From Neobacillus soli NBRC 102451 (GTDB lineage Bacteria > Bacillota > Bacilli > Bacillales > Cytobacillaceae): a DNA stretch of 64,000 nucleotides. How positions within the stretch are numbered: the stretch's first letter is position 1; each line of letters begins with the position of its first letter. A program made the translations under genes and the position numbers. The notes under the pieces are model-generated. The model saw only the letters and a list, made by a program, of their open reading frames with translations, did no database searches and was not told the DNA's origin. Of the stretch, positions 1-8,270 are shown in pieces. The stretch lies in NCBI RefSeq assembly GCF_001591665.1, contig NZ_BCVI01000029.1, positions 112,390-176,389 on the forward strand. Direction: 5' to 3'.

Positions 1-691
1 CTTTTATCATACCTAATGATGTATTTAGGTTAGATGTATTATATTTCTCATTTATAGGAATTTTTTGTTTCCTCATAAGGTCAATAATAGGTGCTTCATA
101 TCCCGCATTAGATATTATAAGCGGCTCGTTTTCCAAATCCGATAAATGGACGGATTTATTGTTTAGTAAGGAATGACCATCGGGTAGCATAACAAGATAG
201 CGATCCTTTATAAGAGGAATCGTATTTAATTCATTACACGGAAGAACGACAAACCCGATATCTATTTCTCGGGCTGTTAACCAATCCTTGATTTCCTCTT
301 GTGACCCCTCCTTAAAAGTCAGCGACACATTCGGTCGTTTTTGTTGAAAGGTACTGATAATTTTGGGTAAAAAATGAGCTGTTACACTTGGAAATGTGGC
401 AATCCGAATGGTTCCGGTTATTAATCCTTTTTCCAGAGATACTTCTTGGTCAATCTTTTCAAGGCAATTCAGAATATTTCTTATTTGGAATAGAACCCGT
501 TTCCCTATGTCCGTTACAATTAAATCTTTCCCCCGTTCCCGTACTAATAAAGTAACTCCTAACTCTGATTCTAAGGTGGCAATTGCATGGCTGACAGCAG
601 GCTGAGACATATGCAGTGTCTGAGCAGCTTTTGTGAAGCTTCCTTCATCAATAACCTTAATGAAGATTTCAAATTGAGTAATCGTTGGCAT
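1..691 (-). CDS. LysR-family transcriptional regulator (3' end outside window)
   Basis: The frame opens at an ATG (complement of 689-691) and stays open to the window edge, giving about 230 residues. The N-terminus is a LysR winged helix-turn-helix: FTKAAQTLHMSQPAVSHAI near residues 19-37 is the recognition helix region. The linker and the start of the periplasmic-binding-like effector domain follow (GTIRIATFPSVTAHFLP, residues about 91-107). LysR proteins usually run to about 290-300 residues, so roughly 65 residues lie outside. It is divergent from the MFS transporter gene at 804 with a 112-bp shared intergenic region, the usual arrangement for a LysR regulator and its target. The effector is unknown; control of the neighbouring exporter is inferred from position only. 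Confidence 0.9.
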   Translation of the reverse strand, partial: MPTITQFEIFIKVIDEGSFTKAAQTLHMSQPAVSHAIATLESELGVTLLVRERGKDLIVTDIGKRVLFQIRNILNCLEKIDQEVSLEKGLITGTIRIATFPSVTAHFLPKIISTFQQKRPNVSLTFKEGSQEEIKDWLTAREIDIGFVVLPCNELNTIPLIKDRYLVMLPDGHSLLNNKSVHLSDLENEPLIISNAGYEAPIIDLMRKQKIPINEKYNTSNLNTSLGMIK

Positions 692-803
692 AACTAATTA
701 CTTATCTCCTTTATAAATAACATTCATTTTATTTATCAATATCGATATTGTAACATAAATAATATGTTCATCTTAAATAAATTGGAAAAAAGGGGATTAA
801 ATA

Positions 804-2018
804 ATGAAAGAAAAGTTATGGACAAAAGATTATATCGGTATTTTAGTAACAAATTTCTTTCTCATGTTAACATTTTATTTATTAATGGTAACTATTTCTG
901 TATTTGCTGCTAATGAATTTGGTGCAACTGAAAGTCAAGCGGGATTAGCGTCTAGTATATTTGTTATTGGAGCGCTAGTCGGGAGGATCATTGGAGGTAA
1001 ATACATTGATCAAATAGGGAGAAAAAAACTTCTGATAGCCGGCGTTATCATTATGGTTATTTCTGCGATTTTCTATTTCGGTGTGAATAGTTTTGGAATG
1101 CTCATTGCTAACCGGTTATTACATGGCTTTGCATTTGGTCTAGCTGGTACTGTATTAGGAACAGTGGTAGCCCAAGTGATTCCAAAAACCAGAAGTGGAG
1201 AAGGAATCGGGTACTTTGCTTTAAGTATGACATTGGCTACGGCCATTGGACCTTTTATCGGTATATATATTCAACAACATTTTCAATTTAAAATGATATT
1301 TGTTTTTTGTTTAGTCTGTATCGCGATCAGTTTAGTTTTATCAGTTATCATAAAAGTTGAAGAAATTACCTTAACAGAGGATCAAAAGGCGGAATTAAAA
1401 GGGTTTAAATTATCCAATTTTATAGAGAAAAAATCTGTGCCGATTACGCTGGTTGCAACCCTTACTGCTTTCTGTTATTCCGGAATTTTATCTTTCCTAA
1501 CATTCTTTGCTAGTGAGAACCATATCACTTCAGCAGCAAGTTTCTTCTTTGTTGTTTATGCTGCTGCGGTTCTAGTAACAAGACCATTTTCCGGCCGGAT
1601 GTTTGATATGAAGGGACCCAATTTTATCATGTATCCGTCGATTATTTCTTTATTAATTGGACTATTTGTTCTTAGTCAATCGCATGTAGGGAGCGTTCTA
1701 TTGATTGCTGGTGCACTAGTCGGTTTTGGATACGGAACCTATATGTCAAGTTCTCAGACTGTTGCCATACAATCTGCCCCTGCTCATCGTGTTGGATTAG
1801 CAACATCGACATTTTTCATTCTTACCGATATAGGTTTAGGAATTGGGCCTTTTGTTCAAGGATTTTTTGTTCCTTCCATAGGATACAATGGACTATATAT
1901 CGTTCTCGGTATTATCGCAGTAATTTGTTTACCATTACACTATTTCTTGTATGGAAAAAAGGCTTCTTCTTCAAAAATAACGGTTTCATCCGTAGAAGTA
2001 AATTCTTCAATAAAATAG
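804..2018 (+). CDS. MFS transporter (drug/metabolite efflux type)
   Basis: A 404-residue major facilitator superfamily permease with about 12 hydrophobic segments. Motif A of the first cytoplasmic loop is visible as GGKYIDQIGRKK near residue 75, and the loop between the two six-helix halves is charged (about residues 187-212). The gene follows AAAAAGGGGATTAAATA, a good ribosome binding site. It is divergent from a LysR regulator and is followed 28 bp later by uspA, probably in one transcript. Proteins of this type usually export small molecules by proton antiport; the substrate cannot be read from sequence. Confidence 0.88.
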   Translation: MKEKLWTKDYIGILVTNFFLMLTFYLLMVTISVFAANEFGATESQAGLASSIFVIGALVGRIIGGKYIDQIGRKKLLIAGVIIMVISAIFYFGVNSFGMLIANRLLHGFAFGLAGTVLGTVVAQVIPKTRSGEGIGYFALSMTLATAIGPFIGIYIQQHFQFKMIFVFCLVCIAISLVLSVIIKVEEITLTEDQKAELKGFKLSNFIEKKSVPITLVATLTAFCYSGILSFLTFFASENHITSAASFFFVVYAAAVLVTRPFSGRMFDMKGPNFIMYPSIISLLIGLFVLSQSHVGSVLLIAGALVGFGYGTYMSSSQTVAIQSAPAHRVGLATSTFFILTDIGLGIGPFVQGFFVPSIGYNGLYIVLGIIAVICLPLHYFLYGKKASSSKITVSSVEVNSSIK

Positions 2019-2046
2019 ACGGAAATCACTTAAAGGAGATGTGCTC

Positions 2047-2472
2047 ATGTTCAATCGTATTCTTGTGGCAATAGATGGTTCTAAAATGAGTGAAAAAGCA
2101 TTAAAGTCGGCATTCAATTTTGCAAAGGAAAGATATTCTAAAATTGGCGTGATCCATGTAGAAAAAAATCTAGGTGTTACCGAAGGGATGCCAAGTGCAA
2201 CGATTGATAAAATCTTTTCTGAACAAAGTATAGAAAGCGAGGATCTATTAAACCAAGCTAGTTCATTTGCAGAAAAAGAAGGTATCGAAATTGAAGTTCA
2301 ATTTGTGATGGGAGAACCGGCCATTCAAATCGTCAAAAAGGCAGACGAAGGGAATTATCAGCTCATCATAATGGGCAGCAGGGGGTTGGGAAGTATTAGA
2401 GGATTAATGCTCGGAAGTGTAAGCCAGAAAGTTTCCCAGCTATCGCATTGTCCTGTATTGATCATCAAGTAA
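2047..2472 (+). CDS. Universal stress protein UspA family
   Basis: A 141-residue single-domain Usp protein. It begins MFNRILVAIDGSKMSEKAL, the typical first beta strand with the conserved Asp, and carries the nucleotide-binding signature G-x2-G-x9-G-S (GSRGLGSIRGLMLGS) near the C-terminus before the final strand CPVLIIK. This predicts an ATP-binding Usp. A GTG at 2041 is in frame, but AAAGGAG (2032-2038) sits only 2 nt before it and 8 nt before ATG 2047, so 2047 is preferred. It is probably co-transcribed with the upstream MFS gene. Confidence 0.9.
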   Translation: MFNRILVAIDGSKMSEKALKSAFNFAKERYSKIGVIHVEKNLGVTEGMPSATIDKIFSEQSIESEDLLNQASSFAEKEGIEIEVQFVMGEPAIQIVKKADEGNYQLIIMGSRGLGSIRGLMLGSVSQKVSQLSHCPVLIIK

Positions 2473-2534
2473 TCAGAGAACAAAGGGAGTATTTGTTGAA
2501 TGAGAAAGAATCCTGGTCATATGAATAGTTGAAC

Positions 2535-2578
2535 TAAAAAAGTGCATTTATCCAGAAACGGATGAATGCACTTTTTTA
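2535..2578 (+). terminator. Rho-independent terminator after uspA
   Basis: An AAAAAAGTGCAT arm pairs with ATGCACTTTTTT around the loop AGAAAC, with one G-U pair. The A-rich 5' arm and T-rich 3' arm suit termination from both sides; the convergent SnoaL-like gene ends at 2616. The stem-loop at 8068-8109 has a very similar sequence and the same AGAAAC loop. Confidence 0.85.
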
Positions 2579-2615
2579 CATAAGCGTGTTCTGACAGCAC
2601 ATCCATTTAACAATG

Positions 2616-3023
2616 TTAGAACATGCCGTTCTCATTAGGGGAATCATCTGGTATGGGTTGTCCTATATCCCACAATTCAACGATTTGGTTATTTTGGAAA
2701 CGGAAGATATGTACAACAGCTCCTCCAAGATCTTCTGGATTCTGCTTCACATGAGAGTGAACCGCAACCGTATCTCTCTCTTGAATAGCAAGTTTGACCT
2801 CAAGTTTTTTATCAGGGTTCATAGCTGCATTTTCTTCCATGGCAAGCATGAGTGATTCTGCATCGCCACGGAAATAGGGGTTGTGGTGACGAAAGTCAGG
2901 ACCTATGTAAGTCCGGTATGCTTCACGAACTTTCCCTGAAGCTACGGTTTGTAGAAAAGACACAGCTTTCTCTTTGAGTGAGAGGTTCATTGTAAATTCC
3001 TGTTCCGTGCTCATTTCAATCAT
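2616..3023 (-). CDS. SnoaL-like / NTF2-fold domain protein
   Basis: A 135-residue protein resembling SnoaL-like polyketide-cyclase-fold proteins. It shows YIGPDFRHHNPYFRGD near residues 39-54, QERDTVAVHSHVK in the middle strand and IVELWDIGQPIPDD at the end, a pattern seen in SnoaL-like proteins of bacilli. The family has a cone-shaped NTF2 fold, and many members are soluble enzymes or binding proteins without a known substrate. The start may be ATG 3023 or ATG 3014 (MSTEQ); an AAAAGGATAGG site lies just upstream. It is followed on the same strand, upstream in transcription, by the glutaredoxin gene (61-bp gap). Confidence 0.75.
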   Translation of the reverse strand: MIEMSTEQEFTMNLSLKEKAVSFLQTVASGKVREAYRTYIGPDFRHHNPYFRGDAESLMLAMEENAAMNPDKKLEVKLAIQERDTVAVHSHVKQNPEDLGGAVVHIFRFQNNQIVELWDIGQPIPDDSPNENGMF

Positions 3024-3084
3024 CCTATCCTTTTAAGAATTACTGTACAGAAAAAGCACCTAGGTCCATATTTTCTCTCCCTTT

Positions 3085-3327
3085 TTATACACCTAAGATC
3101 TGGGCCAATTTCGCTTGATCAAATCCTAGGATAATTTCTTCACTATCTTCGTCTTTGATAATGGTTGCCGGCGTAGCAGCAGCACCTAGTTCAATAAGTT
3201 CTTGCAAATATTGATCGTCTTTACGTATGTCTCTTTCTTCAAACTCAATCCCATTTTCTTTAAACCAAAGTTTTTCCGCATGACAAGGCGGGCACGTCTC
3301 TTGAGAATAAATAATCACTTTTTTCAT
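3085..3327 (-). CDS. Glutaredoxin-family thiol protein
   Basis: An 80-residue thioredoxin-fold protein with the active site CPPC at residues 12-15 right after strand 1 (MKKVIIYSQET). The cis-proline loop is ATPATII, and the C-terminal GFDQAKLAQIL is typical of NrdH/YruB-like glutaredoxins. It probably works as a cytosolic dithiol reductant; its partner is unknown. The start is fixed by GGAGG 8-9 nt upstream. The 61-bp gap to the SnoaL-like gene on the same strand suggests a two-gene transcript. Confidence 0.88.
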   Translation of the reverse strand: MKKVIIYSQETCPPCHAEKLWFKENGIEFEERDIRKDDQYLQELIELGAAATPATIIKDEDSEEIILGFDQAKLAQILGV

Positions 3328-3547
3328 TTAATTACCTCCACTTCATTAATGTTATTGTACAATGAATTCTGTTTTCATGGGTACAATTATATACTTTAGA
3401 TTAATTTTCATGGGAGTGACCTTCATTACAATAAAAAACCTTGGGGCCCCATTTCCATTTTGGCATCGTGATGGATGTGAGGTTAAATCCTTGTTATCTG
3501 CAAACTTTTTCCCTTAAAATAGATGAGGAAGTCAGGGAAACAAGAAG

Positions 3548-4267
3548 GTGAGAGATTTGCAAAGAAAGATTGGTTTTATTTATGAATTAATTTTAGCAGG
3601 AATAATTATTTTTTCTTTGATGGTTGATTTGCCCAAACATGAAGATTTTGTTTTAGGCTGGTTTGTGTGGGGGCTTTTTGCCGCTGATTATGTGATTCGG
3701 TTTTTCTTAAGCAAGAAAAAATGGGAATTTGTCAAAAGTCATCCAATCGAGCTCCTTGCACTTATCCCTTTTGATCATCTATTTAGAACAATCCGTTTAA
3801 TCCGATTAGTTCGCTTAGTTAGGCTAATCCTCGTGGTAAAAAGAAATAATTCAATTTTAGATCTATTAATTGAAAAATATCGATTAGATAAATTATTTCT
3901 AACAGTTATTGCTTTATTATTTTTAACTGCGATTCCTATGACATGGATTGAACCCAATTTTCATAGCTATGGAGATGCTTTGTGGTGGACAGTGGTAACG
4001 ACAACTACCGTTGGCTATGGAGATTTATTTCCTGAAACAGCTGTTGGGCGAATAATTGCGAGTGTGCTTATGTTCGTTGGGATTGGGTTAATCGGGGTTG
4101 TAACCGGAACGGTAGCTTCGATATTTTCTAATAAAAAAGGGGACCTGCCTGATCAATTAAAATACGTAAGGGATAAGATTGATGATTATCCCTCTCTTAC
4201 AGATCCAGAAATTCTCGTCATGATTGAACAATTGAAGGCTTATCAGAAGGAACAGAGCAAAGAATGA
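3548..4267 (+). CDS. Voltage-gated-type potassium channel subunit
   Basis: A 239-residue six-helix ion channel. S1 is near residues 9-27, S2 near 36-54, S3 near 66-76, and S4 is a clear voltage-sensor helix with Arg every third residue (RTIRLIRLVRLVRL, 80-93). S5 is near 116-132, the pore helix and filter TTTTVGYGD near 151-159, and S6 near 167-193. TVGYGD is the K+ selectivity signature. A short cytosolic tail (about 45 residues) lacks an RCK domain. The start could be GTG 3548 or TTG 3557; AAGGTGAG lies 4 nt before the TTG and AGGGA 9 nt before the GTG. It forms tetramers in the plasma membrane; no neighbour explains its role. Confidence 0.9.
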   Translation: MRDLQRKIGFIYELILAGIIIFSLMVDLPKHEDFVLGWFVWGLFAADYVIRFFLSKKKWEFVKSHPIELLALIPFDHLFRTIRLIRLVRLVRLILVVKRNNSILDLLIEKYRLDKLFLTVIALLFLTAIPMTWIEPNFHSYGDALWWTVVTTTTVGYGDLFPETAVGRIIASVLMFVGIGLIGVVTGTVASIFSNKKGDLPDQLKYVRDKIDDYPSLTDPEILVMIEQLKAYQKEQSKE

Positions 4268-4435
4268 AACCAGAAGGGCTTTAATTTGTTTTTATTTTTT
4301 TTCAAGTACACCCAATATTAGAGCATGACAAAATTCGAAATAAACTGCAAATATTGCTCGTTGCCATTTTGAAGCGAGGTTTTCCTATTAGTTCTTGTAA
4401 AATTAATAGAAACCAAACAAGAAAGGACAAAACGC

Positions 4436-5599
4436 ATGTCATTTTTAGAAAAAATTAAGCCACACTTACTTAGCGATGATTTTTTAATCCAAGAAACTGT
4501 TCTTCGTGCAATCCACGATTATCCAAACCTTCCGGAAGAATGGACTATTCAATTGTTGAAGAAAGCGTTTGACGACATAGAAGAGCAGTCATCCATATTC
4601 ATTTACATAGACAACCAAACCATGAATCAAGAAGCACTAGAAATGCTAATCGAAAATACTTCAAAGCTGGATCGAACAAGGGTACATCTACTGTTTAGGC
4701 TAGTTAACAGTGCAGATCCTGAACTTGCGTGGCAATTTAAAGAATCTCTTGAAGGATTTATTCGCGAGGAAACCTGGGAGTTATATGAGCTGATTGTAAA
4801 CGGAACGGAAGAAATCGTAAAAGGGGAATATGAAAAATACCTAAATGAACTTGAAAGCCTTCAATATCACGAACAAGCTCCATACAGAAAAGCAAAGAAG
4901 CTGGCAGAGTGTATCGTGAAAAACGATTGGATTTCAACATACGAAATTGACAAAATCATACAAGCAGAATTAAACGAACAATGGTTTTCCTATCGGGGGA
5001 TTCTGGCGGTTTATATGATTGGATTATTAAAAATGGATAACTATATCCCTACTTTGGCCAGCTTATTGGTACGAGATGAGGATATCTTATTGGAAGAGGT
5101 AGCCACGGCGTTAATTGCTTTTCAAAATGATTATGTTGTTGAGGCTGTAGCACCTTACTTAATGAAACGAGATTCTGTGATTTTTGCTACTTCTGTTGCC
5201 GAAAACATTAAATCTGACCTAGCTGTTAAGTATTTACGAGAGGCCTACCATGTTACAGAAGATATAGATGATCAGGACATAATTGTCGAAGCACTCTGTT
5301 ATCAGCTTTCAAGCGAAGCATTGCCGGAAATCTCCGACCATATGAAAAAGGGGCATGTGTCACAAATTGTTGACCTCGAACAGACTGCTTATGGATGCTA
5401 TTCCATTCTAGGTGAGCACCACCCGGACTTGGAGAGTTGGAAACAAGAAGCAATCCAGCGGGAGATGCACTATCGCAAGGCAAGTGAGCAAGGAAGCCTC
5501 ATCCAAAGCCTCCCGGTTCGGAACGAGAATAAAGTGGGTCGAAATGACCCTTGCCCGTGCGGAAGCGGCAAAAAATATAAAAAATGCTGCGGGAAATAG
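4436..5599 (+). CDS. SEC-C motif protein with helical repeat body
   Basis: A 387-residue protein. Residues 1 to about 350 are almost entirely helical and look like degenerate HEAT-type repeats (for example [20 protein letters not shown]). The last 20 residues form a SEC-C zinc motif, [13 protein letters not shown], with Cys373, Cys375, Cys384 and Cys385. SEC-C tails occur on SecA and on many uncharacterised proteins and bind Zn2+, often contacting ribosomes or partner proteins. GAAAGG lies about 10 nt before the ATG. It appears monocistronic and its function is unknown. Confidence 0.8.
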   Translation: MSFLEKIKPHLLSDDFLIQETVLRAIHDYPNLPEEWTIQLLKKAFDDIEEQSSIFIYIDNQTMNQEALEMLIENTSKLDRTRVHLLFRLVNSADPELAWQFKESLEGFIREETWELYELIVNGTEEIVKGEYEKYLNELESLQYHEQAPYRKAKKLAECIVKNDWISTYEIDKIIQAELNEQWFSYRGILAVYMIGLLKMDNYIPTLASLLVRDEDILLEEVATALIAFQNDYVVEAVAPYLMKRDSVIFATSVAENIKSDLAVKYLREAYHVTEDIDDQDIIVEALCYQLSSEALPEISDHMKKGHVSQIVDLEQTAYGCYSILGEHHPDLESWKQEAIQREMHYRKASEQGSLIQSLPVRNENKVGRNDPCPCGSGKKYKKCCGK

Positions 5600-5806
5600 A
5601 AAATAAAGTGCCAGGCATTTCTTCTTCATGCTGATTCCCTTGAAGGGAACCTGCTATTGAAAGAGGGACGCAGGGCACCTCCTCCCAATTACTGCTGGAT
5701 ATAACGCAGGCAGATTCGGTTTAGATCACGGGGTGGTTCCTTTCATCCGAAAAACGGCTTAGACCAATAATAGGGAAAATAAAGTAGTTGCTTAACTTGA
5801 AGTAAT

Positions 5807-5849
5807 AAAAAATACGATTCGGGGCAGATCAACTCGAATCGTATTTTTT
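5807..5849 (+). terminator. Long A/T-flanked hairpin
   Basis: A 15-bp arm AAAAAATACGATTCG pairs with CGAATCGTATTTTTT around a 12-nt loop, a strong symmetric terminator. It lies in the 742-bp stretch (5600-6341) without an intact gene. That stretch also holds a GTGCCAGGCA repeat fragment at 5609-5618 and the broken PTS gene that begins straight after this hairpin. Confidence 0.7.
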
Positions 5850-5853
5850 GTAG

Positions 5854-6195
5854 TCGCACAGTGAACAGAAAATTGTACAGTATATTAGTTTAGGAATTAA
5901 AACTGTTGTTACCTTCCTTTTAGCAAGATCAGCCATCATCATTGCATGTATTTGGCCGGTTCTTGTCATTTTCGGCGTGCATTGGGGCGTTATTCCAATC
6001 ATGATTGACAACTTCTCCCGCGGCGGAGATATCATTGGACCAATAACAGCGGCTTTTACTTTTGCACAGATGGGGATTGCCTTTGGAATCTTCTTGCGTG
6101 CAAGAAAGCATAAAGATTTACGTTCATTTTCCATTGCGGCTATATTATCCGACTTGTTTGCCGGGTAACGGAACCAATTCTTGTCTGGCAGGTTT
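5854..6195 (+). pseudogene. PTS beta-glucoside-type EIIC fragment (remnant)
   Basis: In one frame from a stop at 5851 the sequence reads through WPVLVIFGVHWGVIPIMID, then FTFAQMGIAFGIFLRARKHK to a stop at 6166. After a one-base shift it continues as RVTEPILVWQVF. VIFGxHWGxxPIMI and FAQxGxAxGxFLRxRxxK are hallmark strings of the EIIC membrane domain of beta-glucoside/sucrose PTS permeases (BglP/SacP type). Only about 110 of more than 450 residues remain, there is no start codon context, and the frame is broken. It is a decayed internal fragment abutting a terminator-like hairpin. Confidence 0.75.
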
Positions 6196-6235
6196 TCTCC
6201 TATATTCATATGATAATCAAACCAAAACTTTGCAT

Positions 6236-6298
6236 TTGACAAAATTAACTGTAACGATTAAAATTACAGTATGAAAACTGTAATATTTTTTATTACAT
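6236..6298 (+). promoter_or_regulatory. Promoter of the spx-like gene with two Rrf2-type operators
   Basis: TTGACA (6236-6241), a 17-nt spacer and TAAAAT (6259-6264) form a near-consensus sigma-A promoter. Operator 1a is CTGTAAC-N7-ATTACAG at 6249-6269, covering the -10 box. Operator 1b is CTGTAAT-N7-ATTACAT at 6278-6298, just past the expected start point. The facing half-sites also make ATTACAGT-N6-ACTGTAAT (6263-6284). The same palindrome recurs at 7013-7033 and 7565-7585, so these are probably sites for the Rrf2 protein encoded at 7117. Confidence 0.75.
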
Positions 6299-6341
6299 TT
6301 ATATATACTTGGCAAAAATACACTAAGGAGTGTGTAAAAGT

Positions 6342-6737
6342 ATGGTGACTTTGTTTACGACACCGAGTTGTGCTTCATGTCGAAAAGCAAAAGCTTGGCT
6401 TGAAGAGCATCAAATTGACTTTATTGAAAGAAACATATTATCTCAACCCCTTACAGTCGATGAGATTAAATCGATTCTTCGCTTGACGGAAGAGGGAACT
6501 AGCGAGATTATTTCCACTAATTCGAAAGCATTCCAAGAATTAAACGTAAATATTGAATCTCTTCCGCTTAATGAATTGTATAAATTAATAATGGAGCATC
6601 CCAAAATGGTGCGCCGGCCAATTATCCTAGACGAAAAAAGGTTACAAGTTGGATATAACGATGACGAAATTCGTAGTTTTCTGCCCCGTAGGATACGAAA
6701 CTATTTGTACACCGAATTGCAAAAAGCGGCCAATTAA
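6342..6737 (+). CDS. spx: Spx-family RNA polymerase-binding stress regulator
   Basis: A 131-residue ArsC-fold protein, exactly the usual Spx length. Redox switch CASC is at residues 10-13, Gly52 (TEEGTSEII), needed in Spx for contact with the RNA polymerase alpha C-terminal domain, is present, and [15 protein letters not shown] is strictly Spx-like. Spx redirects RNA polymerase to thiol-stress genes and is normally degraded by ClpXP; the C-terminal AAN tail resembles the LAN degron of B. subtilis Spx. A GTG at 6330 is in frame but overlaps the AAGGAG site (6325-6330), so ATG 6342 is the start. Its association with an Rrf2 gene recalls SpxA2/SaiR of B. anthracis, so this is likely an SpxA2-type paralogue rather than the housekeeping copy. 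Confidence 0.9.
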   Translation: MVTLFTTPSCASCRKAKAWLEEHQIDFIERNILSQPLTVDEIKSILRLTEEGTSEIISTNSKAFQELNVNIESLPLNELYKLIMEHPKMVRRPIILDEKRLQVGYNDDEIRSFLPRRIRNYLYTELQKAAN

Positions 6738-6825
6738 AATGGAAAAGTAAGGGCAAATTAATTAGTCTTTACAATTAAAACCAAAACCTTAATATATTTA
6801 TGTTGTTTAAAGGGAGGGAAAACTG

Positions 6826-6960
6826 GTGATTGAAGTATTCATGACAGTAAATTATAAAGATCGAAATTACCATACCAATGTGATTGTGAAAAAAGAGATG
6901 ACATGGGAAAAAATTAAGCAGATAGCAGAAAAGCAAGTCAAAAAACAATGGGATATTTGA
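6826..6960 (+). CDS. Small conserved-looking protein, 44 aa
   Basis: GTG-initiated 44-codon ORF with a strong ribosome binding site AGGGAGG (6811-6817) at 8 nt. The product is basic, starting MIEVFMTVNYKDRNYHTNV and ending in a predicted amphipathic helix (WEKIKQIAEKQVKKQW). It lies between the spx-like gene and the Rrf2 gene on the same strand, with no obvious terminator after spx, so it is likely co-transcribed with spx. I do not recognise the family. A small adaptor or anti-adaptor acting on Spx turnover is conceivable from context only. Confidence 0.55.
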   Translation: MIEVFMTVNYKDRNYHTNVIVKKEMTWEKIKQIAEKQVKKQWDI

Positions 6961-6999
6961 ATAAATCGGCTTATCCATGTACTTAGAAAAGCTATGTGC

Positions 7000-7033
7000 T
7001 TGACTAGCCAATCTGTAATGCTTAATATTACAG
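7000..7033 (+). promoter_or_regulatory. Promoter of the Rrf2 gene with overlapping operator
   Basis: TTGACT (7000-7005), a 17-nt spacer and TAATAT (7023-7028) form the promoter. The palindrome CTGTAAT-N7-ATTACAG (7013-7033) overlaps the spacer and -10. The -10 box starts 10 nt into the operator, exactly as in the spx promoter (operator 6249, -10 at 6259). This points to repression by occlusion and autoregulation of the downstream Rrf2 gene. Confidence 0.75.
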
Positions 7034-7116
7034 TACGTTATTAATTTTAAAAAGAGATGCAGACAATAGATGTAATAGGAAAAAAGTGAGAAGTTTATTG
7101 CTTAGGAGGCAATCAC

Positions 7117-7530
7117 ATGAATAGTGATTTTACCCTTGCCATTCATAGTTTAACTTTTCTAGCGCTACAGCCGGACCGCATGTCAACTAGCGATGCGATT
7201 TCAGAAAGTGCTGGCGTCCATCCGGTACGTATTCGAAAAGTGCTAAGTTTGTTAAAAAAACATGGATTTATTAAATCAAAAGAGGGAACTGGCGGCGGAT
7301 TTATTTTTGCGATGGATCTAAATGAAGTGAATCTTTGGGATATATATAAGATAACCTCAGAAGGTGCACTGCAGCCCAAGTGTCCTGAATCCAATGAAAA
7401 GTGTATTGTCGGTGCGAATATGCAAAGAGTCCTTTGCAGCATTTTCTTTGGTGCGGAAGAGCATATGGGAGAATACTTAAAAGACTATACAATCAAAGAA
7501 GTTGTTGAACTTGTTAATAAGCGGCAGTAA
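7117..7530 (+). CDS. Rrf2-family transcriptional repressor (SaiR-like)
   Basis: A 137-residue Rrf2 regulator with an N-terminal winged helix (DAISESAGVHPVRIRKVLSL, then KEGTGGGF in the wing). It has three cysteines, C89, C96 and C107. Their spacing (x6, x10) differs from the Cys-x5-Cys-x5-Cys cluster typical of IscR/NsrR-type Fe-S sensors, so whether it holds a cluster or acts as a thiol switch is open. TAGGAGG fixes the ATG start. Its promoter, the spx promoter and the region before the IDEAL gene share one palindrome, so it most likely represses all three. B. anthracis SaiR, an Rrf2 protein controlling spxA2, is the closest known precedent. Confidence 0.85.
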   Translation: MNSDFTLAIHSLTFLALQPDRMSTSDAISESAGVHPVRIRKVLSLLKKHGFIKSKEGTGGGFIFAMDLNEVNLWDIYKITSEGALQPKCPESNEKCIVGANMQRVLCSIFFGAEEHMGEYLKDYTIKEVVELVNKRQ

Positions 7531-7564
7531 CCGGATATCGGACTGCAGACTTCTTCCGAATAAA

Positions 7565-7606
7565 ATGTAATAAAAAAAATTACAGTTTTATGCAGGCTGT
7601 AATTTT
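7565..7606 (+). promoter_or_regulatory. Third Rrf2-type operator overlapping a terminator-like hairpin
   Basis: ATGTAAT-N7-ATTACAG (7565-7585) matches the operators at 6249, 6278 and 7013. The second half-site also begins AAAATTACAG / CTGTAATTTT (7576-7585 / 7597-7606), a 10-bp stem with an 11-nt loop that could end the Rrf2 transcript. A promoter of the quality of the other two is not obvious here, so the site may act on a weak promoter or mainly as a terminator. Confidence 0.55.
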
Positions 7607-7644
7607 CTTAGATGAAACTAAAAAATTAAGAAGGTGAAAAAACT

Positions 7645-7980
7645 ATGTTCTCTAACAATCATACGATTTTAAAAACAGGTGATTGGATTAAGGCAGAATC
7701 ACGGGATGGCGAATTAATAATCGGTTATATTGAATCACTGTCTAGTTTAGAAGGAGTAGTGAAGGTAACCGTTGTTACAAGTGACAATAATCAAACGATT
7801 GGCAAAACCATACCTATTTTAAGTAAACAGGTGAAAAAGCTGCCTGTTTCTAATGTAACCAACAAGGCACAAATTGAATTTCTCCTAGACCTGGCATTAT
7901 CAACAGGGGATAAGGAATGGTTTTTTGCGCTTTCTTCGGAGTTAAACGCGATGAAGCAGCTTGTTAATGGAGCCCGTTAA
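7645..7980 (+). CDS. IDEAL-domain protein
   Basis: A 111-residue soluble protein. Residues 1-70 are predicted mostly beta (KTGDWIKAESRDGELIIGYI). Residues about 73-103 match the IDEAL motif of bacilli (IEFLLDLALSTGDKEWFFAL, pattern I-D-x-A-L-x-x-x-D-k-x-x-F). IDEAL proteins are small Firmicutes proteins of mostly unknown role. AAGAAGGTG precedes the ATG. It sits behind an Rrf2-type operator, so it probably belongs to the same stress regulon as the Spx paralogue. Confidence 0.7.
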   Translation: MFSNNHTILKTGDWIKAESRDGELIIGYIESLSSLEGVVKVTVVTSDNNQTIGKTIPILSKQVKKLPVSNVTNKAQIEFLLDLALSTGDKEWFFALSSELNAMKQLVNGAR

Positions 7981-8067
7981 AACTACACAATGAATTCCGT
8001 TTGGTTTGAACGTTGATAAAAGGGATATCCAATGTTTATTGGAAAGGGTTAGTCCAAATAGTTGATC

Positions 8068-8109
8068 AAAAAGGTGCATTAATCCAGAAACGGATTAATA
8101 CGCCTTTTT
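8068..8109 (+). terminator. Terminator after the IDEAL gene
   Basis: AAAAAGGTGCATTAATCC pairs, with G-U or mismatched positions, to GGATTAATACGCCTTTTT around the loop AGAAAC. It is sequence-related to the hairpin at 2535-2578. The rest of 7981-8270 shows no further feature. Confidence 0.8.
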
Positions 8110-8270
8110 ACAAAATTTATATTATTAATTCGAGATATTTTAATTAAGAATAATTGAATAGGATAAAAATTATGGGGTACATTATCATATGGTATTCAAC
8201 ATTCCAGATATCTTCCGATAATATGGTTTTAATTCAAATTTAGAAAGAACGACAAGGGAGGAGAATCATA

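Noticed and set aside
5829..6274. Reading frames on both strands around 5.9-6.2 kb as genes
   Set aside because: Only the frame with PTS EIIC strings makes sense, and it is a broken internal fragment; the opposite-strand frames are shadows.
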